A model generated the notes under the pieces. The model saw only the letters and a program-made list of their open reading frames with translations, was not told the origin of the DNA and made no database searches. Of a stretch of DNA of 42,541 bases, positions 1 to 8,028 are shown piece after piece. The position numbers were made by a program, and so were the translations under genes. This stretch comes from Candidatus Zixiibacteriota bacterium. Its GTDB lineage: Bacteria; Zixibacteria; MSB-5A5; UBA10806. Positions within the stretch are counted from its first letter, which is position 1. Every line of letters starts with the position of its first letter. The stretch covers positions 1-42,541 of the forward strand of contig JAHEDG010000023.1 in NCBI GenBank assembly GCA_024641335.1, written 5' to 3'.

Positions 1-681
1 TTCTTGATTCTTTCAGTATTTGTAATCGGAAGTATAAACTGGAAAAAAATCCTCCATGTGTTTCAGGATCCAGCTTCTCACAGATTATTAATTACGATTG
101 GGTTGTTGATACTGCCATATCTTGCCTTACCAGTCGAAACGTCATATTTGATCTCCGCTATTCCATTTGTTTATTTAGTTGCAGTTCATTGGCTTTCAAA
201 ACGCTGGCTTCGAGTATTTGTCGTTTTGGCGATACTTAATGGAGTCGTATCATTCGGAATTATTGACACTTTAATGTACCGCGAACATAAAACAATTGAA
301 TTCCACGCTGTTTCTACGGGGTTGATAATTCGCGATTACCAGCAACGCAACCGACAGCTGATTCGGGCAAAGCAGCTTGCTGAGCTAAATTACCCGGATA
401 GTTCATTTATTTATGTTGATGCTCTCCCAATGGCAATTGTAGCGGCAAATCCATCTATTTGGGAATTAAATGGCTTTAGTCAAGCATGTGACACTATGAA
501 AATGATTACTTTATCCGGTGGGTTGTCCAGGGATAATATTAAGATAGCCAGGGCAAACGGATTGTCTGTTTATTATTTATCCAATAGAGGTTTAAAATAC
601 CAACTTGAGCGGATATATGGTTACAAAACTGATTCTTTAGACGTAAAGGAAATTGAAATCGGCAACAATCCAGTCAAATAG
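1..681 (+). CDS. Membrane protein, C-terminal part, possibly a GT39/ArnT-like lipid-linked sugar transferase
   Basis: The reading frame is open to the left edge, so only the C-terminal ~226 residues are visible. A TTG at 4 is in frame but is probably not the true start. Two or three hydrophobic helices (about residues 25-65 and 68-90) come first, with a PVETSYLISAIPF motif between helices. They are followed by a soluble tail of about 130 residues. A Pro/Glu/Tyr-rich segment near the end of the membrane part is seen in C-terminal regions of polytopic glycosyltransferases of the GT39/ArnT type, but the diagnostic N-terminal loop lies outside the window. It is visibly AT-richer than the genes that follow, so it may belong to a different gene block. 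The function is tentative; O-antigen polymerase or another polytopic EPS protein is also possible. Confidence 0.6.
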   Translation, partial: FLILSVFVIGSINWKKILHVFQDPASHRLLITIGLLILPYLALPVETSYLISAIPFVYLVAVHWLSKRWLRVFVVLAILNGVVSFGIIDTLMYREHKTIEFHAVSTGLIIRDYQQRNRQLIRAKQLAELNYPDSSFIYVDALPMAIVAANPSIWELNGFSQACDTMKMITLSGGLSRDNIKIARANGLSVYYLSNRGLKYQLERIYGYKTDSLDVKEIEIGNNPVK

Positions 682-757
682 GGCTTATGAGTTCGTGCAA
701 ATTAAATAAATACAGATTTAGAGATGATTATTACTCGAATATCAGAGGACGTAAATC

Positions 758-2017
758 ATGAAAATCCTCATCGCCAATAAATATCTCTACCCTCGCGGGG
801 GCGATTGCCTTTACACCCTTCGCCTGATGGATCTCTTGAAATCGCGTGGGCACGAGGTGATACCGTTTACCATGAACCACCCGGAGAATATAAAAACAGG
901 ATTCGAGGAATATTTCGTCGATCATATCGATTTTCGGGAGGAGCTGGAGAATTTTAATTTAAGCGGGGCTGTCAAAGTAACCGCCCGCTCTATCATCAAC
1001 AAACAGGCCGCAGAGCGGATGGATCGAATATTAGAAGATCATAAACCGGATATCGTGCATCTTAACAACATCCACCATCAGCTTACCCCATCGATATTAG
1101 AGCCGGCGGCCCGGCGGAATACTCCTATAATATGGACACTGCACGATTATATCCTTACCTGTCCCGATCATAATCATTTACGCGATGGTTCGGTTTGCGT
1201 GAAATGCGCCGATGGGAATAATTCTCACGCTGTTATTAATCGATGCAAGAAGGGTTCGTTTGGGGCGAGTTTGTTAGCGGCCCTCGAATGTACTTATTTC
1301 AAAAGAGAGAAACTTTGGGCGATGATCAATAAATTTATCTGTCCCAGCCGATTTATGGCTGACTTTCTAATAAGTAAGGGATTTCCGCCGGGCAGAGTTA
1401 CAAATATCTCCAATTTCCTGCCGTCGGTGCAAACCGATTCGCGCGGCCAGGATTATTTCCTCTATTTCGGACGACTGTCACAGGAAAAAGGTGTTGATGT
1501 CCTTTTGCAGGCTATGTCGATTTTGAAAAAGGGAAGGCTGGTAATCGCTGGTGACGGCCCCGACGAGGATATGCTAAGAACGAAAACTTTGGATATGGGG
1601 CTGGAGAATATCGAATTCGTTGGAAGGAAAACGCCTTCAGCGATTATGAAGCTGCTTTCCGGTTGTCTGGCCGCGATCGTACCCTCGATTTGGCTGGAAA
1701 ACTTCCCTTATTCGGTAATGGAAAGTATGTCGTCGGGCAAACCGATAATCGGTTCGCGGATCGGCGGAATTCCGGAGTTGGTCGAGAATGGGCAAACCGG
1801 TCTGTTGTTCGAGCCGGGCAACGCTATTCAGTTGGCGGAGCGGATGGAGCGAATTATCGGAAATCCCGAAGAGGCCGCGCGAATGGGCTTGGCGGGAAGA
1901 GAGAAGGCGCTTGGTCTTTATACTTCTGATAAGCATTATAGCGCGATCATGGATCTTTATTCTGAGGTCCTTCCCAAAAAAATATCCGAAAAATCGATTC
2001 TTATCGGTAACTTATAA
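758..2017 (+). CDS. Glycosyltransferase family 4 with Cys-rich insert
   Basis: This 419-residue GT-B fold sugar transferase probably adds one sugar to a lipid-linked glycan at the cytoplasmic face of the membrane. The N-terminal acceptor domain starts with MKILIANKYLYPRGG. An insert with C135, C147, C150 and C163 follows the LHDY motif; such a Cys cluster is a recurring, possibly metal-binding variant in GT4 enzymes. The C-terminal donor domain has YFGRLSQEKG, VIAGDGPD and the EX7E-type segment ENFPYSVMESMSSGKPII, then GGIPELV. The ATG at 758 has AGAGGA (744-749) eight bases upstream. It is the first gene of a run with the SDR, GT4 and methyltransferase genes. Donor and acceptor sugars cannot be read from sequence. 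Confidence 0.9.
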   Translation: MKILIANKYLYPRGGDCLYTLRLMDLLKSRGHEVIPFTMNHPENIKTGFEEYFVDHIDFREELENFNLSGAVKVTARSIINKQAAERMDRILEDHKPDIVHLNNIHHQLTPSILEPAARRNTPIIWTLHDYILTCPDHNHLRDGSVCVKCADGNNSHAVINRCKKGSFGASLLAALECTYFKREKLWAMINKFICPSRFMADFLISKGFPPGRVTNISNFLPSVQTDSRGQDYFLYFGRLSQEKGVDVLLQAMSILKKGRLVIAGDGPDEDMLRTKTLDMGLENIEFVGRKTPSAIMKLLSGCLAAIVPSIWLENFPYSVMESMSSGKPIIGSRIGGIPELVENGQTGLLFEPGNAIQLAERMERIIGNPEEAARMGLAGREKALGLYTSDKHYSAIMDLYSEVLPKKISEKSILIGNL

Positions 2018-2065
2018 ACGTTTCATTCCGATACAATTGATATAGCATCAGAGGGGAGCGATGAG

Positions 2066-3022
2066 ATGACGATTAACAACTGCGCAAGAGTTTTCATCAC
2101 AGGGTGCGGCGGAATGCTTGGCCCGGCGGTATACCGCGGATTTTCAGAGAGTTACGAGGTTTTAGCCAGCGATATAGACCTGAACGAACCCTGGCTCGAG
2201 TATGGCGATGTCAGGGATTTTGCCGCTATTGAAAAGCTGGCGAAGAAGTTCGAGCCGGATCTGATAATAAACCTGGCCGCTCTGACCAATCTGGAATACT
2301 GCGAAAAGAATCCGGATGACGCCTGGAAAACCAACGCCTTAGGCGCGGAGAATATGGCCTTGATTTGCCGGCGGCTGGATATTCCTTTGGTTTACATCAG
2401 CACGGCCGGGATTTTCGACGGCCGGCAGGAATACTACAACGATTTCGATCAGCCCAATCCGTTGAGCATCTATGCCAAAGCCAAATATCACGGTGAACTG
2501 GCGGCTCAGCGGATGCTCGATAAATATTATGTTTTCAGAGCCGGCTGGATGATGGGCGGCGGGCCAGCCAAAGACAAGAAATTTATCAATAAGATATTCA
2601 AACAGATCGCCGCCGGAGAAAAAATTCTGCGGGTAGTCGACGACAAGCTCGGCACCCCTACTTACACCGAGAATTTCGCCGAGAGTATGCTGCGGATAGT
2701 CCAGACCGATCTTTACGGCCTTTACAATATGGTCTGCGGCGGCAGCTGTTCCCGTTACGATGCAGCCGTTGAATTCATCAGGCTTCTGGGGATGGAGAAG
2801 GAAGTCAGAATCGAAATAGTGGATTCGGACTACTTCAAGAATGAATATTTCGCTCCGCGCCCGTCATCGGAAAAGCTGGTTAATCTCAAGCTCGATTCGC
2901 GTGGTATAAATTTCATGAGGGATTGGCGGGAATGTCTGGCCGAATACGCCGAAGAATTCAAAGCCGAACTGAAGCCCAAACGGGGCAAGCTGATCCTGAA
3001 AGAGGAAGCCGCGACACTTTGA
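2066..3022 (+). CDS. RmlD-like NAD(P)-dependent sugar-nucleotide reductase (SDR superfamily)
   Basis: This 318-residue extended short-chain dehydrogenase has an N-terminal Rossmann motif GCGGMLG (residues 12-18) and an NLAALTNLEYCE segment typical of RmlD. It also has STAGIFDG and the YAKAK catalytic Tyr/Lys motif. RmlD enzymes reduce dTDP-4-keto-rhamnose; this protein is a relative but is not part of the complete rml operon at 17780-20925. It may therefore act on another 4-keto nucleotide sugar. GAGGGGA at 2051-2057 precedes the ATG at 2066; the ATG at 2061 is followed directly by a stop in its own frame. It is followed without a gap by the DUF1972 glycosyltransferase, suggesting coupled expression. 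The family call is firm, the substrate is not. Confidence 0.85.
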   Translation: MTINNCARVFITGCGGMLGPAVYRGFSESYEVLASDIDLNEPWLEYGDVRDFAAIEKLAKKFEPDLIINLAALTNLEYCEKNPDDAWKTNALGAENMALICRRLDIPLVYISTAGIFDGRQEYYNDFDQPNPLSIYAKAKYHGELAAQRMLDKYYVFRAGWMMGGGPAKDKKFINKIFKQIAAGEKILRVVDDKLGTPTYTENFAESMLRIVQTDLYGLYNMVCGGSCSRYDAAVEFIRLLGMEKEVRIEIVDSDYFKNEYFAPRPSSEKLVNLKLDSRGINFMRDWRECLAEYAEEFKAELKPKRGKLILKEEAATL

Positions 3023-4182
3023 AAATAGCCATTACCGGTATCAGGGGTATCCCGGCCAATTACGGCGGGTTTGAGACTTGCGCCGAGGAAACGGCGACTC
3101 GTTTCGCCGTCAGCCACGACGTAACCGTTTTCTGCCGCAAGCATAATTCCACTTATCCGGAAAAAGTCTACCGGGGCGTGACGCTGGTCAGGTTGCCATC
3201 CATAAACAACAAGCATTTGGATACCCTGTCCCATACATTTCTTTCGATTTTGAGGATAATATCGGACCCGAAGATCCGGGTGGTGCATCTTTATAACGCC
3301 GCCAACTCCATTTATATCCCGCTGATGAAGATATTCGGCAAGAAGGTGGTCGTTTCGGTGGACGGTTTGGAGTGGAAACGCGAAAAATGGGGATTGGCGG
3401 CCAGAATGTTTCATCGTATTTCCGAACGGATCTGTGTTTTGGCGGCCGATAAGATAATCGCCGATTCTAGAGTCGTCAGGGATTATTATGTGCGAAAATA
3501 CAATGTCGAGCCGGAGTATATCCCTTACGGCCCCCAGGTCGATCAGTATTCCGATCCGGCTTTGCTCGAGAAGTACGGGCTGAAGTCTCGCGGATATTTC
3601 CTTTTCGTGGGGCGGCTGGTGCCGGAGAAAGGCGTCCACAATCTAATCGCCGGCTATAACAAGGCGAATATAAACATCCCCCTGGTTATAGTCGGTGACG
3701 ACAGCAGCCAAAAGGAATATATAAAATCGCTGCGGAAAATAGCTGACGATCGGGTCAGGTTCTTAGGATTCGTTTACGGGCGCGATTATCAGGCCATAAA
3801 CAGGTTTCCCTACGTTTATGTAACCTCGTCCATGCTCGAGGGCACCTCACCGGCGCTGATCTCGGCTATGGGAGCGGGAAACTGCGTTCTGGTCAACGGT
3901 ATCGAGGAGAACAGGGCTGCCATCGGCGACGCCGGGTTTTGGTATAGCGAAAACAGCGTCGATGAACTATCCGGAAGACTGAAGACGCTCGCTGATAATC
4001 CCGGTCTGGTCGAGGAATACAGACAGAGGGCTCTTCTGCATGTTAAAAGCAATTATAACTGGGACAATATAGCCGATCAATATATCTCTATCTTCAGCGA
4101 GCTGATCGGCATATCAAAGCCGTCCGACGATCCGGTAATAGGCATTCCTGAAAGCGAGCGTGAGCTTGAGCCGGTTGGCTGA
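3019..4182 (+). CDS. GT4 glycosyltransferase with DUF1972 N-terminal domain (WchF/Cps2T-like rhamnosyltransferase)
   Basis: This protein of about 387 residues begins KIAITGIRGIPANYGGFET, the hallmark of the DUF1972 family, whose characterised members include rhamnosyltransferases such as Cps2T/WchF of pneumococcal capsule. The donor domain has FVGRLVPEKG, VIVGDD and the SSMLEGTSPALISAMGAGN motif of GT4 enzymes. The frame stays open back to an ATG at 2923, but that would overlap the previous gene by 100 bases. The homologous N-terminus begins at a TTG at 3019 that overlaps the preceding TGA (TTGA), with AGAGGA at 3001-3006, so TTG is chosen. A rhamnosyl role would match the dTDP-rhamnose operon in this window; this is inference. 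Confidence 0.88.
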   Translation: MKIAITGIRGIPANYGGFETCAEETATRFAVSHDVTVFCRKHNSTYPEKVYRGVTLVRLPSINNKHLDTLSHTFLSILRIISDPKIRVVHLYNAANSIYIPLMKIFGKKVVVSVDGLEWKREKWGLAARMFHRISERICVLAADKIIADSRVVRDYYVRKYNVEPEYIPYGPQVDQYSDPALLEKYGLKSRGYFLFVGRLVPEKGVHNLIAGYNKANINIPLVIVGDDSSQKEYIKSLRKIADDRVRFLGFVYGRDYQAINRFPYVYVTSSMLEGTSPALISAMGAGNCVLVNGIEENRAAIGDAGFWYSENSVDELSGRLKTLADNPGLVEEYRQRALLHVKSNYNWDNIADQYISIFSELIGISKPSDDPVIGIPESERELEPVG

Positions 4183-5062
4183 AAAAAGAACCCTGATCGC
4201 AAAAGCGCGAGGGTATCGGGATTTGTTTCGATACCACCTGGGGCAAACCCGCGATTTCGCCAGACACGATTTTCAAACGTTTTCAGGCATAAACAATAAT
4301 ATCGGTAAATTTATCGACACTGAAAAAGGGAGCCTTAAGGTGCTCGATGTAGGCTGCGGGCAACGTTACCCGAACACCCTGCTGTATTCCAATCGCCCCA
4401 ATATAGAAGCGGTAGGTATCGATACCGATATAGTCGGGCCGGGAATCGGCAAGTATGCCAGGATGATAGCGAAAAACGGCCTGGAACGCGCCATGAGAAG
4501 CGCGATCAGAGAGACCTTGTTCGATCCCGTTTATTTCTCAACGCTGGGAAAAGAATCGGGCGGACAATTGAAAAAGAGGAAACCAAGGATCATCAACGTC
4601 GACGCGTCGAGCCTCCCGTTCGATGACAATCACTTCGATCTGGTTGTCTCCAATGCCGTATTCGAGCATATCGACGATATCCCGGGAGTACTCGATGAAC
4701 TCAACCGCGTGTCCAAACCGACCGCCGTTTATCATATTCTCATTCATCTTTACCCGTCGCTTTCCGGAGGACACAATCTCAAATGGGCTTTCCCTGAACG
4801 GGCGGTCCCGGATGATGTCCCGCCCTGGGATCATCTGCGGGACAACATGTTTCCTACTCATATTTACCTGAATAATCTCAAGGAAAAAGACTATCTCGCC
4901 ATTTTTGAAAAACATACCGAGATCCTCGAATGGATCGACGGCCCCTTTGAGGGCGAAAAATTGCTGACCGACGAGATCCGCCGGGAACTGCCCGGTTATT
5001 CCGACGAGGAACTTCTCAAGCGATATGTAACCGTAGTATGCCGTCCGGGCAAAATCCGCTGA
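4160..5062 (+). CDS. Class I SAM-dependent methyltransferase
   Basis: This 300-residue methyltransferase has motif I LKVLDVGCGQRYPN for SAM binding and an acidic motif II region around AVGIDTD. It also has VDASSLPFDDNHFDLVVSN, typical of the Methyltransf_11 fold, followed by AVFEHIDD. The insert between motifs II and III is longer than usual. The GTG start at 4160 overlaps the upstream glycosyltransferase by 23 bases, pointing to translational coupling; no strong ribosome site is visible. By context it probably methylates a sugar or the lipid-linked glycan made by the three genes before it, but a small-molecule substrate is possible. It converges on the minus-strand methyltransferase at 5143-6099. 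Confidence 0.85.
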   Translation: MSLSRLAEKRTLIAKARGYRDLFRYHLGQTRDFARHDFQTFSGINNNIGKFIDTEKGSLKVLDVGCGQRYPNTLLYSNRPNIEAVGIDTDIVGPGIGKYARMIAKNGLERAMRSAIRETLFDPVYFSTLGKESGGQLKKRKPRIINVDASSLPFDDNHFDLVVSNAVFEHIDDIPGVLDELNRVSKPTAVYHILIHLYPSLSGGHNLKWAFPERAVPDDVPPWDHLRDNMFPTHIYLNNLKEKDYLAIFEKHTEILEWIDGPFEGEKLLTDEIRRELPGYSDEELLKRYVTVVCRPGKIR

Positions 5063-5142
5063 TTTATTCCGCCGCAAAAATCCGAAAAGAAACCGCTATA
5101 TTTTTTATCCGGGTCGGCTTGCGCCTATAATGATGACAGATT

Positions 5143-6099
5143 TTATTTGCCGGCCAGTATAGCCATGTTATTATACCGGCTGTCGTATTTCTCCAGAGGA
5201 ATCTCCCGCGGAACGCTTATACCGAGTGTTTTGACAGGAGCGGCAATAGTCAGCGATATTTTTTTCAACGCCTTATTGCCAAACAACCTGAATTTATCGC
5301 TTATCTGGTTAGAATTCCGCAGCATGGAGATAGTCTCCATCCTTTTTCTGTAATTTTTCGGTATGGTTGAGTATTTATGTCCGGTAATAAAGCTATCTTT
5401 AAAACCCGCTTCAATCAATATCCTTCTGAATTCAGAGCCGTTGAAGAAGAACAGATAGGTTGCCGGGGCCATCGAGGCCATTTTCGGGCTGGCCAGCTCA
5501 AAATCCTGGCTGGGGATATCGATATACAGGCAGCCGCCGATATCGAGAAGATTGTCGTAGATATGACGCAATATTTCTACGGGATTTTCAACATGCTCCA
5601 ACACGTGCGACATAATAACCAGATCGAATTTCCTGTCGAACACAGTTTCCTCGATATAGGCATTGATAACATTAAGATCCGGTATCTGGCGTAAACCGCG
5701 ACAGAGATCTTTGCCCGGCTCGACAGAAAAAAGCTCTATATCGGAATGTTTCTTCCTGATCAATTTCAAAAGCGCCCCGTCTCCCGAGCCGATCTCGAGA
5801 ATACTCGATATTCTCTTAAAACCGATATTTTTTTCTATAAAATCATAATGATGACGAGCGAACATGCGTGCTTCGAAAAATGTCGGCATGGCGATCTTCT
5901 CCGAATAACTTCGGGCGATGCCATTATCGGGGGATGTCCTGAAAGCGTGGAAGCACTTCAGGCAGCGATCTATCCGAGGATAGTGACAAATCGTTTCCAG
6001 GCTATGATCACCGCATAGCGGGCAAACGGGACCGCGATGGAGATCAGACACTTCCTCTTCGATAATTTCAATTTTCTGTTTTTCGACTACGTCCGGCAT
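5143..6099 (-). CDS. Class I SAM methyltransferase with N-terminal zinc ribbon
   Basis: About 318 residues. A zinc-ribbon knuckle (C26, C29, C46, C49; CPLCG and CLKC) comes first, then motif I LEIGSGDGALL and MSHVLEHVENPVE in the SAM fold. This zinc-ribbon plus Methyltransf_23 architecture is common among sugar C-methyltransferase-like proteins of surface-glycan loci. The frame extends upstream to 6168, but the ATG at 6099 has AGGAG five bases ahead (6110-6105 region) and gives the expected N-terminus just before the zinc ribbon. It lies 126 bases downstream of the ABC exporter pair on the same strand and could be its last operon gene. The substrate is unknown; C- or O-methylation of a nucleotide sugar is an inference. 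Confidence 0.83.
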   Translation of the reverse strand: MPDVVEKQKIEIIEEEVSDLHRGPVCPLCGDHSLETICHYPRIDRCLKCFHAFRTSPDNGIARSYSEKIAMPTFFEARMFARHHYDFIEKNIGFKRISSILEIGSGDGALLKLIRKKHSDIELFSVEPGKDLCRGLRQIPDLNVINAYIEETVFDRKFDLVIMSHVLEHVENPVEILRHIYDNLLDIGGCLYIDIPSQDFELASPKMASMAPATYLFFFNGSEFRRILIEAGFKDSFITGHKYSTIPKNYRKRMETISMLRNSNQISDKFRLFGNKALKKISLTIAAPVKTLGISVPREIPLEKYDSRYNNMAILAGK

Positions 6100-6225
6100 A
6101 TGCTCTCCTGAATATCTTCCATAATTATATCGGAAGATCGGCTGAAAAGCTGAATCACCGGAAAACAAATCATGATGATAGCGGGAGAGCCAAAAAATCG
6201 CTTTCCGGCCTCACGGGGATTGTCC

Positions 6226-8028
6226 CTACGAAGCCGAGTTGAGCTGTTGTTCGAGCATATACCGTTTATACAGCCGGGCGTAATGGCCGTCGGCCGTCAT
6301 CAGCTCGAAATGGCTGCCCATTTCGATTATCCGGCCCTCATCAAGGACTATTATTCGGTCGGCCTTTTCGAGAACGTCAGGACGATGGGTGATTAGAATA
6401 ATGGTCATACCGGGCATAACCCCGCCAAGGCTGTCCCATAACCGCTTTTCGGTGCGCGAGTCCAAAGCCGACGTGCAATCGTCGAGAATGAGGATTTTCG
6501 GTTTCCCGGCCAGGGCTCTGGCCAGAGCCAGTCTCTGTTTTTGTCCGCCGGAGATGGACATTCCCCGAGTGCCTATCTGGGTCTCTCGCCGTTTCGGAAA
6601 GGTCTCGATCTCCGCTTGAAGTTGAGAGATATCGATTGCCCGATCGACATCGGATTCGGTTATGTCACCTCGGCCGAAGAGAACGTTGCTTTTTACAGTA
6701 TCGGAAAACAGGACCGGTTCCTGAGGCACGAATCCTATCGCGTTACGAAGATCCTCGAGCCTGTACTCAGACAGATCGCGGCCGTCGAGACGGATGCTTC
6801 CCCGCGTTGGATCGACCAGCCGGGCGATCATGGCGGCTAACCAGCTCTTGCCCGAACCGACCCTGCCGACCAGGGCCGCGGTCTGACCCGGCAGAATCTC
6901 GAATGAGACATCGTCGATTATCTTCCGCTCGCTTTCGGGAAAACTGAATTCCACATTGGAGAAAACCAGATGTCCCCTGATATCGCCGTTATTGGGTATT
7001 GTGCCGGCATCCGCGACCATCGGCGGGACTTTTTCGAATTCGACCAGCCTATCGATGGATACCGCCGATTGACGTGATTTTACCAAAAACTGTCCGATAT
7101 CAAACATCGGGAATACGAGGTAAACTACATAGTATATAAACGCCACTAACTTGCCTAATGAGAGATCGGACTTGATCACCATGTAGCCGCCGGCCAGCAA
7201 AACGATTATAATCCCCACCTGCCAGATATACATATAAAGCGAATCTACGATGGCGACCGCTTTGATTGTGGATATCTCGGCGTCGCGCCTATCGGCTGCC
7301 GCCTCATGGAATTTCCGTTTCTGGGCGCTCTCCTGGACATAAGCCTTAACAACCCTTATCCCCGAAAAGCATGATTCCATTACGGCGTTGAACCTGGATA
7401 TCCGGGTTTGCAGATAGTCGTAACGTTTATCCAGAGCCGCCGAGCTTTTGAAAAATATGAAAATCAATATCGGCAGAGGGCCGGCGGTCCAGAGTGTCAA
7501 TACCGGATCGATCGAGATCATCATGGCGATAGTGAATCCGGCGAGCATTAAGGCCTCATAAAACCGGAAAATTCCCGAACAGGCAAACCATGAGAGCTTC
7601 TCGGCCACGTCATCGGTGAGCCGGGTAATAATATCCCCGTTCCTGAATTTGTTAAAGAAATCGGGGCCTTTTTCGGTAATCCCGCAAAACGCCTTTTGCC
7701 TGAAATCCCATTCAAGCCTCGTATTCATCCAGGCCCTGTGCGATTGGATAAAAGAGTATATCAAAGTCGCCACCGCTCCGAATATCACCAGAGCCAGGGC
7801 GAATGAGGCGGCGCCGGTAAGGCCCCATCCGGTTCCTGTTTTGTAAATCCACTGAGCCACGCGGTTGGGGGATACCTGTCCTGTCTTCACCAGATCGATT
7901 GTGAACTCGGCCAGACGAGGTATAAAAACATGGAGGAAGGTCTGAACCGGAGTTAATATCAGAAGAACAAGAAGGATATAGGGATATTCTCTGTAATATC
8001 GCCAGATCCATTTTATCTTATCTATCAT
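6226..8028 (-). CDS. ABC exporter half-transporter with degenerate Walker B (TM287-like subunit)
   Basis: This 600-residue protein has about six membrane helices (residues 15-325) followed by an ATPase domain. Walker A is GRVGSGKS (388-395), the Q-loop is GFVPQEP, the signature is ISGGQ (492-496) and Walker B is ILILDD (512-517). The usual catalytic glutamate is Asp517. In heterodimeric exporters such as TM287/288 and BmrCD, one subunit carries exactly this substitution at the non-hydrolytic site. Its ATG overlaps the stop of the partner gene (ATGA, 8025-8028), so the two are co-translated. The exported molecule could be a lipid, a peptide or a drug; polysaccharide export is not implied by the family. 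Confidence 0.93.
   Translation of the reverse strand: MIDKIKWIWRYYREYPYILLVLLILTPVQTFLHVFIPRLAEFTIDLVKTGQVSPNRVAQWIYKTGTGWGLTGAASFALALVIFGAVATLIYSFIQSHRAWMNTRLEWDFRQKAFCGITEKGPDFFNKFRNGDIITRLTDDVAEKLSWFACSGIFRFYEALMLAGFTIAMMISIDPVLTLWTAGPLPILIFIFFKSSAALDKRYDYLQTRISRFNAVMESCFSGIRVVKAYVQESAQKRKFHEAAADRRDAEISTIKAVAIVDSLYMYIWQVGIIIVLLAGGYMVIKSDLSLGKLVAFIYYVVYLVFPMFDIGQFLVKSRQSAVSIDRLVEFEKVPPMVADAGTIPNNGDIRGHLVFSNVEFSFPESERKIIDDVSFEILPGQTAALVGRVGSGKSWLAAMIARLVDPTRGSIRLDGRDLSEYRLEDLRNAIGFVPQEPVLFSDTVKSNVLFGRGDITESDVDRAIDISQLQAEIETFPKRRETQIGTRGMSISGGQKQRLALARALAGKPKILILDDCTSALDSRTEKRLWDSLGGVMPGMTIILITHRPDVLEKADRIIVLDEGRIIEMGSHFELMTADGHYARLYKRYMLEQQLNSAS

Noticed and set aside
2923-3018. N-terminal extension of the DUF1972 glycosyltransferase from an ATG at 2923
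   Set aside because: It overlaps the end of the SDR gene and encodes a basic low-complexity peptide; the family N-terminus starts at 3019.
2830-3639. Long minus-strand frame opposite the SDR and DUF1972 genes
   Set aside because: Antisense to two well-supported genes and without family features.
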